8,081 nt of DNA. It comes from Candidatus Poribacteria bacterium WGA-3G (GTDB lineage: Bacteria; Poribacteria; WGA-4E; WGA-3G). The stretch spans positions 1-8,081 of the forward strand of contig ASZN01000131.1 in assembly GCA_000406005.1 (NCBI GenBank), written 5' to 3'. The notes beneath the pieces were generated by a model that was not told the DNA's origin, made no database searches, and worked only from the letters and a program-made list of their open reading frames with translations. The position numbers were made by a program, and so were the translations under genes. This document shows, one piece after another, positions 1 through 6,279 of this stretch (positions are counted from its first letter, which is position 1; the number at the start of each line of letters is the position of its first letter).

Positions 1-1075
1 CAAGATTATATTCAAAGTCCACCGCTTCCCAAGGGCTGTTGTACCCAATAATCGGTACATAACTTTCGTGCCGCGAGCCGTGTGAACGCACATCCGTCGG
101 TTCCACTGCGGTTTCCAGTTCTCCGAAGACAGTCGTATCATCTGCTAATACGAAGATATCTCCGATCCGTTCACGGTGGAGTCGAAATGTCCGTGCCGCG
201 TCTTCTGCAGCGTATGCCTCTTCAACGCCGGGCGTGTTTAGCAACTGTTGAACTGCTTCCGATATATCCGCGCGGTTCTTGAGGAACACATAAGCAGCAC
301 CGCCCAAGTTGCCGTGGTGTGCGACGTATCGATCCTTAATAATCGGGATCGAACTGGCACGTATACCGCATTCTGTCAGTACACGTCCCGGATCAAGTGC
401 GGTGGTCTTCGCTAACATGCCGTGGTCTGCCGTGATATAGATTTCACGTTCCGGATTATCATCAACAATATCACCGATGATAGCATCGAGTGTGGCAAGA
501 TGCTGTTGGGAGTGTTCGGCATCAGGTGCGTATTTATGCTGAACCCAATCCGTTGTCGAGCAGTAGACGAGTTCGGGATCATCTCGACGCAACGTCTCTC
601 GTACCGCACGGAGCAACCACCAATTGATCTCTGCGGAATAAATCTGTTCAACCGGTCCTGCCATCTGAATGTATTCATCCGGTGGTGCCTCGGCTGCGAC
701 GGCGATGTCGGTACCCGATGCCAACATCCGCAACAATTTTTTCTTTGTCACGAATAGGGCGGCTTTCTCTGCGAATTTAGACGCTTTTGCCGTTTCAAAA
801 AGCGTCGGTACAAGAAGGAAACGGTCATCCTCAATAAATTCGCCTTTACCAGTTGTCCTGTCTACATGGTAATTCGTCGTGATGCCGTGCGTCTCAGGAA
901 ATGTTCCAGTGGCGATACTCACATTATTGACGTTTGTAACGGACGGGATAACGGCATTGGCATGCCGATAAAATCCGGATGCCGCCAATTTTTGAAGGTT
1001 TGGAAGGTCGCTCGCTGCCAAGTAGTCGTGGCTACCCGCATCGATGCAGAGGATGAGAATCTTTCGTCTTTTCAC
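1..1075 (-). CDS. Alkaline-phosphatase-superfamily hydrolase, phosphonoacetate hydrolase-like (partial, runs off left edge)
   Basis: My translation of the minus strand gives 358 residues, open at the window edge. Residues 6-12 form a beta strand ending in metal ligand Asp12 (LILCIDAG). The loop PSVTNVNN gives Thr47 as probable nucleophile, followed by SIATG. Further ligands are Asp176 and His180 (TTDWVQH), Asp217 and His218 (TADHGM) and His332 (RSHGSRHE). This two-metal set with a threonine nucleophile is the pattern of phosphonoacetate hydrolase (PhnA) and nucleotide pyrophosphatase/phosphodiesterases. PhnA cleaves the C-P bond of phosphonoacetate to acetate and phosphate. The TNxNN loop and the C-terminal SHG motif favour the PhnA side, but the substrate is inferred. 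No signal peptide is visible, so it is probably cytoplasmic. The start is GTG at 1075 because an in-frame TAA lies two codons upstream; the ribosome binding site is weak (GGGGCGG about 10 bases away). It is transcribed divergently from the HEAT/TPR gene. Only a short C-terminus should be missing. Confidence 0.85.
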   Translation of the reverse strand, partial: MKRRKILILCIDAGSHDYLAASDLPNLQKLAASGFYRHANAVIPSVTNVNNVSIATGTFPETHGITTNYHVDRTTGKGEFIEDDRFLLVPTLFETAKASKFAEKAALFVTKKKLLRMLASGTDIAVAAEAPPDEYIQMAGPVEQIYSAEINWWLLRAVRETLRRDDPELVYCSTTDWVQHKYAPDAEHSQQHLATLDAIIGDIVDDNPEREIYITADHGMLAKTTALDPGRVLTECGIRASSIPIIKDRYVAHHGNLGGAAYVFLKNRADISEAVQQLLNTPGVEEAYAAEDAARTFRLHRERIGDIFVLADDTTVFGELETAVEPTDVRSHGSRHESYVPIIGYNSPWEAVDFEYNL

Positions 1076-1137
1076 GCTTTATATGCCGCCCCACTATCTA
1101 ATGTTTTAGCTCGAAACACTACTAACCTACTCAGAAA

Positions 1138-1166
1138 ATTGTAGCAGCTATTTATCCAAATTGCAA
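1138..1166 (-). promoter_or_regulatory. Sigma70-type promoter for the minus-strand hydrolase
   Basis: Read on the minus strand, TTGCAA (1166-1161) is followed after exactly 17 bases by TACAAT (1143-1138). The -10 is preceded by TGC, an extended -10. Transcription would start near 1131, leaving a leader of about 55 bases before the GTG at 1075. The assignment rests on consensus matching only. Confidence 0.6.
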
Positions 1167-1194
1167 ACTTTTTACGCCACACCAATGTTTTAGA

Positions 1195-1223
1195 TTGTTA
1201 TTGCGGTAGAAACCTGCTATAAT
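1195..1223 (+). promoter_or_regulatory. Sigma70-type promoter for the HEAT/TPR operon
   Basis: TTGTTA (1195-1200), a 17-base spacer and a perfect TATAAT (1218-1223) preceded by TGC (extended -10). The predicted start near 1230 leaves a leader of about 35 bases, with GAGG at 1255-1258 placed 7 bases before the ATG at 1266. It probably drives the three genes up to 4145. Confidence 0.7.
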
Positions 1224-1265
1224 TACTCTAAGCAATAGGAATCAGCAAAATAGTGAGGTCCGACT

Positions 1266-1919
1266 ATGTACAGGAGAAACGGAGCTTCCGAATTAGCAAA
1301 GCTGATGTTCAAGAATTCAGCGGACAGTGAAAAATTGAAGCGACTTCTGATTGATAACTACTCAGAAGACAGTTTGGCAGCATATCTTCATGGCGAAGAC
1401 CCGCTAAGTGGACGTGCCGCGGGGTTCGCACTTCGGTTAATCGGCACGTCAAAAGTGATTCCTGCGCTGGTAGAGGCACTAAAAAACAGAGATCGCGGCA
1501 TACGCTACAACGCTGAGTACGCACTCTGGGCAATCTGGTCCCACTCCGGCGACGATGCTGTTGACGCAATGCTTGAAGATGGAAAGAATTTACTCAAGAA
1601 CGAGGCGTACCAAGAAGCCGTCGAACAATTCACCTCGGTCATCGAAGAGGCTCCGAACTTCGCTGAAGGCTATAACCAACGCGCGATTGCATACTTTATG
1701 CTTGAGGAATGGAGTAAAGCGGTTCGTGACTGTAAGCAGACGATCTCGCTAAATCCTGATCACTTCGGGGCATTCGCGGGAATGGGACACGCCTATGTCA
1801 GGCTCGGTAAAATCGATGACGCAATAGAGGCTTACAAGCAGGCGTTGACTATTAACCCAAGTCTTATCGCTATCGCTGAGGCGATTTTGCGGCTGCGCAA
1901 CCGAACGCAAGACGAATAA
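1266..1919 (+). CDS. HEAT-repeat plus TPR protein
   Basis: 217 residues, apparently soluble: no signal peptide and no membrane segment. A leader of about 45 residues is followed by HEAT/PBS-lyase-like helices at about 48-95, with the pattern GRAAGFALRLIG, IPALVEALKN, RYNAEYALWAI. Three TPR units then cover roughly 100-201. Their consensus positions are visible: G, L and A in GKNLLKNEAYQEAVEQF; the YNQRAIAYFMLEEWSKAV unit; and GHAYVRLGKIDDAIEAYKQA, with the closing NP of each unit. Both repeat types form alpha solenoids that bind other proteins, so an adaptor or scaffold role is likely, partner unknown. The start is ATG with GAGG 7 bases upstream. It is first in a probable operon, 20 bases before a membrane protein that could be its partner (inference). 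No enzyme motif is present. Confidence 0.85.
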   Translation: MYRRNGASELAKLMFKNSADSEKLKRLLIDNYSEDSLAAYLHGEDPLSGRAAGFALRLIGTSKVIPALVEALKNRDRGIRYNAEYALWAIWSHSGDDAVDAMLEDGKNLLKNEAYQEAVEQFTSVIEEAPNFAEGYNQRAIAYFMLEEWSKAVRDCKQTISLNPDHFGAFAGMGHAYVRLGKIDDAIEAYKQALTINPSLIAIAEAILRLRNRTQDE

Positions 1920-1939
1920 AGTAGTCCGTTAATAGAATT

Positions 1940-2725
1940 ATGAGTCATCGAAACCACATCCTAAAGGTGTCACTGATTTGCGTGATTGCGAGTTTTCTGT
2001 TGTGGGTCGCCTATCGCTTATTGAGGCATTTGGGACTCGGTTCACCGGCGGAATGTTACTTTATGGCGCAAGTTTGTGTTGTACTTCTAACAGCAACCTA
2101 TCTTGCAGCCTATACCGTTCATACCGAGTTTTTTCGTGCGCATTTTAACGCCTCGGTCGCGTCTTCCACTGCGCACTTGCTTACACTCAGCCCTATCTCT
2201 ATTGGACGATGGTTATTACGGCAGCTTGTATTGAGCCAAGTCCCTGTGCTGTGTTGGGTGTTTCTATCAACCGGTGCTGCGCTGTTTATTACCGATCTCC
2301 AATTCACAGCTTCGTTAGCGGTATTCGCTATCTTGGGGATTTATAGTCTAACAGCCGGAGCTGTCGGCATGTTGTCCGCACAGGTTTTCCGGGATACCCT
2401 TTTCGGGACGGAGAGTGCAACGCTCTTATGGTGTATTTTAATGGGTGGCGCATTTCTACTTAACCCGTTACAACGTTATGTAGACGATCCACAACCCTTC
2501 ATTCCGCCGGTCTTGCACCTCAACCCACTAATTGCTGTGCACGGTATCTTTGAAGGATTGGACATTTTTAGAAATCCTGTGCTTTATGAACTCACACCGG
2601 TTACTTCGTACATCTACAACTACCCAAACCCGTGGTACCTTGTCGGGGTATGGCAGTTAGTGATCGGCGCGTGTTGTTTTTTCGGTGCGTGGTGGATGTG
2701 TAGGTTCCGTGGGTACCGTACATAG
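1940..2725 (+). CDS. Six-helix membrane protein, ABC-2-type permease-like
   Basis: 261 residues, very hydrophobic. I see six probable membrane helices at about 9-28, 40-60, 97-118, 123-148, 158-176 and 233-253. The cytoplasmic stretch LLTLSPISIGRWLLRQ before helix 3 and LNPLIAVHGIFEG before the last helix resemble ABC-2 transporter permeases, where similar LxPLS and LNPxxA segments occur. Such proteins export polysaccharides, lipids or drugs when paired with an ATP-binding subunit. No ATPase gene lies in the window, so any partner is encoded elsewhere, or this is a divergent membrane protein of another kind. The ATG at 1940 has no clear Shine-Dalgarno; it follows the upstream stop by 20 bases, so translation may depend on coupling. 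The next gene starts 28 bases downstream. Family assignment is by resemblance only. Confidence 0.7.
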   Translation: MSHRNHILKVSLICVIASFLLWVAYRLLRHLGLGSPAECYFMAQVCVVLLTATYLAAYTVHTEFFRAHFNASVASSTAHLLTLSPISIGRWLLRQLVLSQVPVLCWVFLSTGAALFITDLQFTASLAVFAILGIYSLTAGAVGMLSAQVFRDTLFGTESATLLWCILMGGAFLLNPLQRYVDDPQPFIPPVLHLNPLIAVHGIFEGLDIFRNPVLYELTPVTSYIYNYPNPWYLVGVWQLVIGACCFFGAWWMCRFRGYRT

Positions 2726-2753
2726 GAAAGACAGAAAGGATTACACAAGCAAA

Positions 2754-4145
2754 GTGGAAAAACCGATTATCAGTGTTTCAGGCGTTCGTGGCGAGATTGG
2801 TGTTTCGCTCGATGTTAGAGTCATTACGCAATTCGCGATGGCATTCGGGACCTTTGTAGGCGGTAGAACAGTCGTCATCGGTAGGGATTCCCGTACCTCA
2901 AGTCCAACGGTTCAACACGCAGTACTCGCCGGTCTTTTCGCTACCGGTTGTCACGTCATCGATGTCGGTCTCTGCCCAACACCGACGATTCTGTTAACAG
3001 CAAAGGCACGCCACGCGCACGGAAGCATTACGATCACAGCCAGCCATAACCCAGCCGAATGGAACGGGATCGAATTTGCCGCTGCATCAGGGAACCTGCT
3101 AACACAAGCGGAGCGCGATAAGTTAATGCACATCTACGAAACAGAGGATTTCGCACTCGCGCCGTGGAACGAACAAGGGAGACTTGAAGTCTACGAAGAT
3201 GCAACAACACATCACCTCGATCAAATTCTACATGCTTCATGGTTGGAATCTGACACGATTCGAGAAGCTAATCTGAAAGTCGTCATTGATGCCGGTAACG
3301 GTGCCGGAAGCATCATAAGTCCATCTCTTTTACGGGAACTCGGATGCCGGGTCGTTGAACTAAATTGTGTCGCAGACGGACACTTCCGTCGTCCTGCCGA
3401 ACCGATACCTGATGCATTAGGTGAACTTTGTGAAACTGTACGTGCGTCTGGAGCAGATATCGGCTTTGCGCACGATGGCGACGCCGATCGGCTTGTGGTC
3501 GTCACAGAACAGGGTATCCCGTTAAGTGGTGAATGGACGCTCGCCTTCGTTGTCGATTTTATCCTGAGTAAAACGAAAGGCGACATCGTCGCGACGGTAT
3601 CAACGAGTAGAATGTTAGACGATATTGCTGCAAACCACGACGTTACGCTACACCGCACGAAAGTTGGTGTCGGTTGGGTCGTTGAGAAGATGCGGGAAGT
3701 CGGTGCCGTCATTGGCGGTGAAGGGACCGGCGGCGTTATCTATCCTAATGTACACTACACGACAGACGGCATCACCTCTATCGCAGCGATGACGCAATAC
3801 TTGGCTGAATCTGGTGGCACGCTAACGCAGCTTCTCGAAAACATACCACACTATGAGATGTGTCGGAAGAAACTCGAGATCCCCTCACAAGAAGTCGCGA
3901 CGCGGCTTGTCAAACTAACTTTACAACTTTATAAAGAGACGGGTGATGCTGAATCGGAGCCATCTCTTGAACTAACAGATGGCATTAAACGCGTCTGGCA
4001 CGACCGGTGGGTAAACATCCGAAAATCCGGAACAGAACCCGTAATTCGCGTCTTTAGCGAGGCACCGACTGTCGAAGACGCAGAGCACCTATGCAACGAA
4101 ACACTCGAAACTTTGACGAAGTTAATGAAACAAATCTCGTCATGA
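2754..4145 (+). CDS. Phosphohexomutase (phosphoglucosamine mutase / phosphomannomutase / phosphoglucomutase superfamily)
   Basis: 463 residues from the chosen GTG, the usual length for the family. It interconverts hexose 6- and 1-phosphates through a phosphoserine. All four signatures are present: the active-site loop TITASHNP with Ser97; the metal loop HDGDADR with Asp241, Asp243 and Asp245; the sugar loop GEGTGGV at 322-328; and the phosphate loop RKSGTEP at 423-429. The N-terminus (ISVSGVRGEIG) and GEGxGG loop resemble Bacteroidetes- and archaeal-type mutases rather than Escherichia coli GlmM. Substrate cannot be fixed; GlcN-6-P to GlcN-1-P, feeding UDP-GlcNAc, is favoured because yvcK/glmR follows. 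I chose GTG 2754, with AGAAAGGA at 2733-2740, because the family N-terminus begins there. An earlier in-frame GTG at 2685 would overlap the membrane gene by 41 bases and add 23 residues of no family character. Probably the last gene of the operon starting at 1266. Confidence 0.9.
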   Translation: MEKPIISVSGVRGEIGVSLDVRVITQFAMAFGTFVGGRTVVIGRDSRTSSPTVQHAVLAGLFATGCHVIDVGLCPTPTILLTAKARHAHGSITITASHNPAEWNGIEFAAASGNLLTQAERDKLMHIYETEDFALAPWNEQGRLEVYEDATTHHLDQILHASWLESDTIREANLKVVIDAGNGAGSIISPSLLRELGCRVVELNCVADGHFRRPAEPIPDALGELCETVRASGADIGFAHDGDADRLVVVTEQGIPLSGEWTLAFVVDFILSKTKGDIVATVSTSRMLDDIAANHDVTLHRTKVGVGWVVEKMREVGAVIGGEGTGGVIYPNVHYTTDGITSIAAMTQYLAESGGTLTQLLENIPHYEMCRKKLEIPSQEVATRLVKLTLQLYKETGDAESEPSLELTDGIKRVWHDRWVNIRKSGTEPVIRVFSEAPTVEDAEHLCNETLETLTKLMKQISS

Positions 4146-4326
4146 TTACGTTATCTACTATGTCACATCATTAAGCCTTTTAAGGCGAAATGTTATCACC
4201 GCGGAGAAACTGAAGCCTCTCTCAATAATGTAATTTTGTTGACGCTGTCTTCACACCTTGCTTGCTAAGGGACCTATGAGATGACTTGTGTGAAATATTG
4301 AATCCGCGATTTAGCTTGGAGAAATT
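4146..4326. other. Gap between phosphohexomutase and yvcK, no gene
   Basis: 181 bases without a convincing reading frame. A small inverted repeat, GCCTT-TT-AAGGC, lies near 4176, but its two-base loop and lack of a T-run make it a poor terminator. TTGACG at 4239-4244 looks like a -35, but no acceptable -10 sits at the right distance. TTGGAG at 4316-4321 is the ribosome binding site of yvcK. Whether yvcK is read through from upstream or has its own promoter is not resolved. Confidence 0.5.
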
Positions 4327-5571
4327 ATGGCTTTGAAAATTGCCTGCATCGGAGGCGGAAGCGGTTTATCTGCCTTGCTCAGCGGAATGAAGCGCCACGC
4401 TGATTTGGAAATAGGCAAAGACAATATTATTGATTTGGATAGCTTAGCAGCGATCGTTACCGTTTCGGATGACGGCGGGAGCTCAGGACGGCTCGTTGAA
4501 GAATTCGATATGCTACCCCCTGGCGACATCCGTAGGCTTCTATTTACCTTATCCGATGCTGATGAACTCGCAGGGCTTTTTGAATATCGTTTTTCGAGCA
4601 ATGGTGAACTCGGTGGACATACTGTCGGGAACCTTTTGCTAACAGCACTGACAGAGAAATTTGAGGGGAACTTCCCGAAAGCGATTCAAGCCGCATCAAG
4701 CCTACTCTCAGTCCGAGGACAGATTATCCCTGTTACATTGGATTATACCGTTTTATGCGCCGAACTCGCCGATGGCGAAATTGTACGAGGTGAATCTACG
4801 ATACCGATCAGGGAGAACCGTGAACCGATCAAACGCGTCTTTTTTGAACACCGAGAGAATGGAAAAACACACCACGATCCTGATGAAGTTTATGAATGCC
4901 AGGCACATGAAGGCGCTATAGAGGCACTCATTAACGCCGACGTGATTATCATCGGTCCGGGCAGCCTCTACACCAGTATCATGCCAAATCTCGTTATTAA
5001 AGGGGTCGTCGAAACAATTCAGCGTTCAGACGCTATTAAAATCTATATCTGTAACGTCATGACCCAACCCGGTGAAACCGATGGCTACGCTGTTACGGAT
5101 CATGTCAACGCTATTTGGGACCACGCCAAAATTCCGTTGGATTATGTCGTCGTTAACAATCAACCCGCTCCAACGGAGATTATGCAAGAATATGTCCGCA
5201 AAGAATTGGTGTCCCAGTTGACGCGAATCCGTTCGCTTGCTGAGGAAGGGCTTTCAATGCTCTATGAAGACACCCAACACCTTATGGATGTCCTGAACCT
5301 CGCGAAAGATATCTCGTTGTTATCGGCTGAGACGATGCAAGTGGCAGACGCTTCAAAAGTACAAGTTTCCTATAATCGTGAGCAAGAGTGTCTTGAGGAT
5401 GAAGGCATCCGTGTTGTTGAAGCGGACCTCATCCGGGATATGGTTGTTACTGAATTTGGAACCTGGTTGGGCGGCGTTCAAATGAACGTTATCCGCCACG
5501 ACCCCGAAAAATTAGCCCGCTCCCTCATCAAAATATTTAAAGATCACCCAAAACTCCAAGAATCACTCTAA
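4327..5571 (+). CDS. yvcK: YvcK/GlmR family UDP-sugar-binding protein (CofD-like, UPF0052)
   Basis: 414 residues. Family motifs appear in order: the nucleotide-binding GGGSG at 9-13, SDDGGSSGR at 47-55, PPGDIRRLL at 64-72, GGHTVGNLLL at 96-105, GPGSLYTSIMPNL at 210-222 and VMTQPGETDGY at 244-254, with the closing RHDPEKLA at 390-397. In Bacillus subtilis and Listeria, YvcK (GlmR) is a cytoplasmic protein that binds UDP-GlcNAc, is needed for envelope integrity on gluconeogenic carbon sources, and stimulates the glucosamine synthase GlmS. The related CofD transferases use a similar fold, but the SDDGG and PGETD signatures place this protein in YvcK. It is longer than the roughly 320-residue firmicute proteins, mainly through extra sequence near 290-345. 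The ATG has TTGGAG 5 bases upstream. Its position behind a mutase that may lead to UDP-GlcNAc fits the role. It ends 13 bases from the stop of a convergent small gene. Confidence 0.93.
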   Translation: MALKIACIGGGSGLSALLSGMKRHADLEIGKDNIIDLDSLAAIVTVSDDGGSSGRLVEEFDMLPPGDIRRLLFTLSDADELAGLFEYRFSSNGELGGHTVGNLLLTALTEKFEGNFPKAIQAASSLLSVRGQIIPVTLDYTVLCAELADGEIVRGESTIPIRENREPIKRVFFEHRENGKTHHDPDEVYECQAHEGAIEALINADVIIIGPGSLYTSIMPNLVIKGVVETIQRSDAIKIYICNVMTQPGETDGYAVTDHVNAIWDHAKIPLDYVVVNNQPAPTEIMQEYVRKELVSQLTRIRSLAEEGLSMLYEDTQHLMDVLNLAKDISLLSAETMQVADASKVQVSYNREQECLEDEGIRVVEADLIRDMVVTEFGTWLGGVQMNVIRHDPEKLARSLIKIFKDHPKLQESL

Positions 5572-5584
5572 TCGCAGGCAGAAA

Positions 5585-5779
5585 CTATTTCTCTTCTGAC
5601 CGCTTAGAAGGGGTTGTGTCTTCAGAAGCAATTTGGTGGGCAAACGTATCACAAATCTGGGACAAATTGTCAATAAAACGTTCCCAGCGGAATTCGTCTT
5701 GACGCGCCTTGGCAATCGCAAGACACAAAGCAGTTTCATACAAGCATGGACGATTCTTGCGTAACTTTTTGACTTTCAT
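5585..5779 (-). CDS. Small basic protein of unknown function (64 residues)
   Basis: I do not recognise this protein. It begins with a lysine/arginine-rich stretch (MKVKKLRKNRP), continues with an alanine-rich probable helix (YETALCLAIAKARQ), then an amphipathic helix with aromatic residues (FRWERFIDNLSQICDTF), and ends in a charged, probably disordered tail. It has two cysteines after the first, widely spaced, and no classical metal-binding motif. The ATG is supported by a strong ribosome binding site: AAAGGGGTGG ends 4 bases upstream. It converges on yvcK, the two stops being 13 bases apart with no strong terminator between them. An AT-rich tract lies upstream and may contain its promoter. 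Coding is supported by the ribosome binding site and the balanced composition, not by homology. Confidence 0.6.
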   Translation of the reverse strand: MKVKKLRKNRPCLYETALCLAIAKARQDEFRWERFIDNLSQICDTFAHQIASEDTTPSKRSEEK

Positions 5780-5937
5780 GGTTCCACCCCTTTATAAAAA
5801 AAATAGATAATAAAAAATAAATATATTTATCAACACAACGTAACAAACGAATATTCTAAAAAAAAGGTTACACTTATAAAAAATATCACTGCTAAAACAA
5901 CACTATATCTTTAGTAGCAAGTTCTGTGCCAATATTC
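5780..5937. other. AT-rich tract upstream of the small minus-strand gene
   Basis: About 160 bases dominated by A and T, with no gene seen. On the minus strand it offers several partial promoter matches (TTGATA and TTGTGT followed by TATTAT or TTTTAT), none at ideal spacing, so no single promoter is assigned. An imperfect inverted repeat pairs 5889-5896 (CTGCTAAA) with 5910-5917 (TTTAGTAG), 8 pairs with one G-T, loop 13. On the minus strand a run of six T lies five bases beyond it, so it could be a weak second terminator. Confidence 0.4.
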
Positions 5938-5963
5938 AAAAAAATTTAGCGCACGCGCTGAAA
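5938..5963 (-). terminator. Rho-independent terminator, minus strand
   Basis: Read on the minus strand, AGCGC (5959-5955) pairs with GCGCT (5952-5948). TTT (5963-5961) and AAA (5947-5945) extend the stem across a bulged C at 5960. Seven T (5944-5938) follow. On the plus strand no T-run follows, so it works in one direction. The stem is short and the loop tight (2 to 4 bases). It would end a minus-strand transcript from the region of the interrupted frame at 5980-6229, before the 64-residue gene's own start. Confidence 0.5.
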
Positions 5964-6021
5964 CTGACACTGATACGGCTTAATCATAAGCACGAACTAC
6001 ACATTTCAGAGATATTGTCAC

Positions 6022-6026
6022 ATTTA
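6022..6026 (+). repeat. Target-site duplication, left copy (ATTTA)
   Basis: ATTTA directly abuts the left terminal inverted repeat and is repeated exactly at 6119-6123, as expected for a 5-base target duplication. The bases are AT-rich, so a chance match is possible. A TA-target duplication within the ends is an alternative reading. Confidence 0.6.
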
Positions 6027-6118
6027 TAGGACTTACGCATTTTTTCATGAGATTCTACACAATACGTGCGTCAGGCGGGGTTACAAACCCCGCCTGCATG
6101 TGGTATCGGTAAGTCCTA
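6027..6118 (+). mobile_element. 92-base MITE-like element with terminal inverted repeats
   Basis: The ends are perfect 10-base inverted repeats: TAGGACTTAC at 6027-6036 and GTAAGTCCTA at 6109-6118. In the middle, CAGGCGGGGTT (6072-6082) and AACCCCGCCTG (6086-6096) form an 11-pair GC-rich hairpin with loop ACA, in sharp contrast to the AT-rich surroundings. ATTTA flanks both sides. It is too short for a transposase and contains only a 21-codon chance frame. It would be moved in trans by an insertion sequence with matching ends, which is not in this window. The internal hairpin could also affect transcription in either direction, though no T-run follows it. Confidence 0.75.
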
Positions 6119-6123
6119 ATTTA
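6119..6123 (+). repeat. Target-site duplication, right copy (ATTTA)
   Basis: Exact copy of 6022-6026, directly abutting the right terminal inverted repeat. On the minus strand it supplies part of the codons GTA AAT of the interrupted small frame. Confidence 0.6.
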
Positions 6124-6250
6124 CCATCTCTATAAAACGACTGCCGGATTCGTTCGTAATTTCTTTTTTCTTGCCAATCGGCAGAAATTGTCTGACATTT
6201 AGAAATAATTGTGCCACATTTTCAGGCATTTCAACAATCAGATGAAATCT

Positions 6251-6279
6251 TTGACTTTAGCGCATTTTGCAGGTATAAT
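6251..6279 (+). promoter_or_regulatory. Strong sigma70-type promoter of glnS
   Basis: TTGACT (6251-6256), a 17-base spacer and perfect TATAAT (6274-6279): 11 of 12 consensus bases. The predicted start near 6286 gives a leader of about 87 bases before the glnS ATG at 6373. Confidence 0.8.

Larger units (their letters stand above)
5980..6229 (-). pseudogene. Small minus-strand reading frame split by a MITE-like insertion
   Basis: On the minus strand an ATG at 6229 opens a frame of 37 residues (begins MPENVAQLFLNVRQF, then GKKKEI) that ends in a TAG at 6118-6116. That TAG is the first three bases of the inserted element. Deleting the element plus one ATTTA copy joins ...ATG GTA AAT directly to GTG ACA ATA in frame. 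The frame then runs 13 more codons (VTISLKCVVRAYD) to TAA at 5982-5980, giving 50 residues. A minus-strand terminator begins 16 bases later. The protein is not recognised and no Shine-Dalgarno precedes the ATG; the frame is open upstream to a TAA at about 6262. It may be a broken small gene, the tail of a decayed larger gene, or a non-coding RNA unit with a chance open frame. Confidence 0.35.

Noticed and set aside
82..1144. Several open frames of 60 to 110 codons on both strands across this stretch
   Set aside because: They overlap the long minus-strand hydrolase frame, which carries a full set of family motifs. They show no domain of their own and are shadows of it.
1309..1569. 86-codon minus-strand frame inside the HEAT/TPR gene
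   Set aside because: It is antisense to a clear repeat protein, with irregular composition and no ribosome binding site support.
2685..2753. Earlier GTG start for the phosphohexomutase
   Set aside because: It would overlap the membrane protein gene and add 23 residues unlike any family N-terminus. The later GTG has AGAAAGGA upstream and begins at the family's conserved start.
3221..3712. 163-codon minus-strand frame inside the phosphohexomutase gene
   Set aside because: It is antisense to the region containing the metal-binding loop of a convincing enzyme, is rich in Ser, Thr and Pro, and has no recognisable domain.
4170..4195. GCCTT-TT-AAGGC inverted repeat as a terminator after the phosphohexomutase
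   Set aside because: The stem has five pairs, the loop two bases, and no T-run follows.
4239..4268. TTGACG as the -35 of a yvcK promoter
   Set aside because: At spacers of 16 to 18 bases the downstream hexamers (CTTGCT, TTGCTA, TGCTAA) do not resemble a -10.
5572..5610. Terminator between the convergent yvcK and small-gene stops
   Set aside because: Only short AT-rich stems such as AGAAA-CTA-TTTCT are present, without a GC-rich core or clear T-run.
6047..6112. 21-codon frame inside the MITE-like element
   Set aside because: It lies across the hairpin and the right end of the element, has no ribosome binding site, and is too short to be credible.
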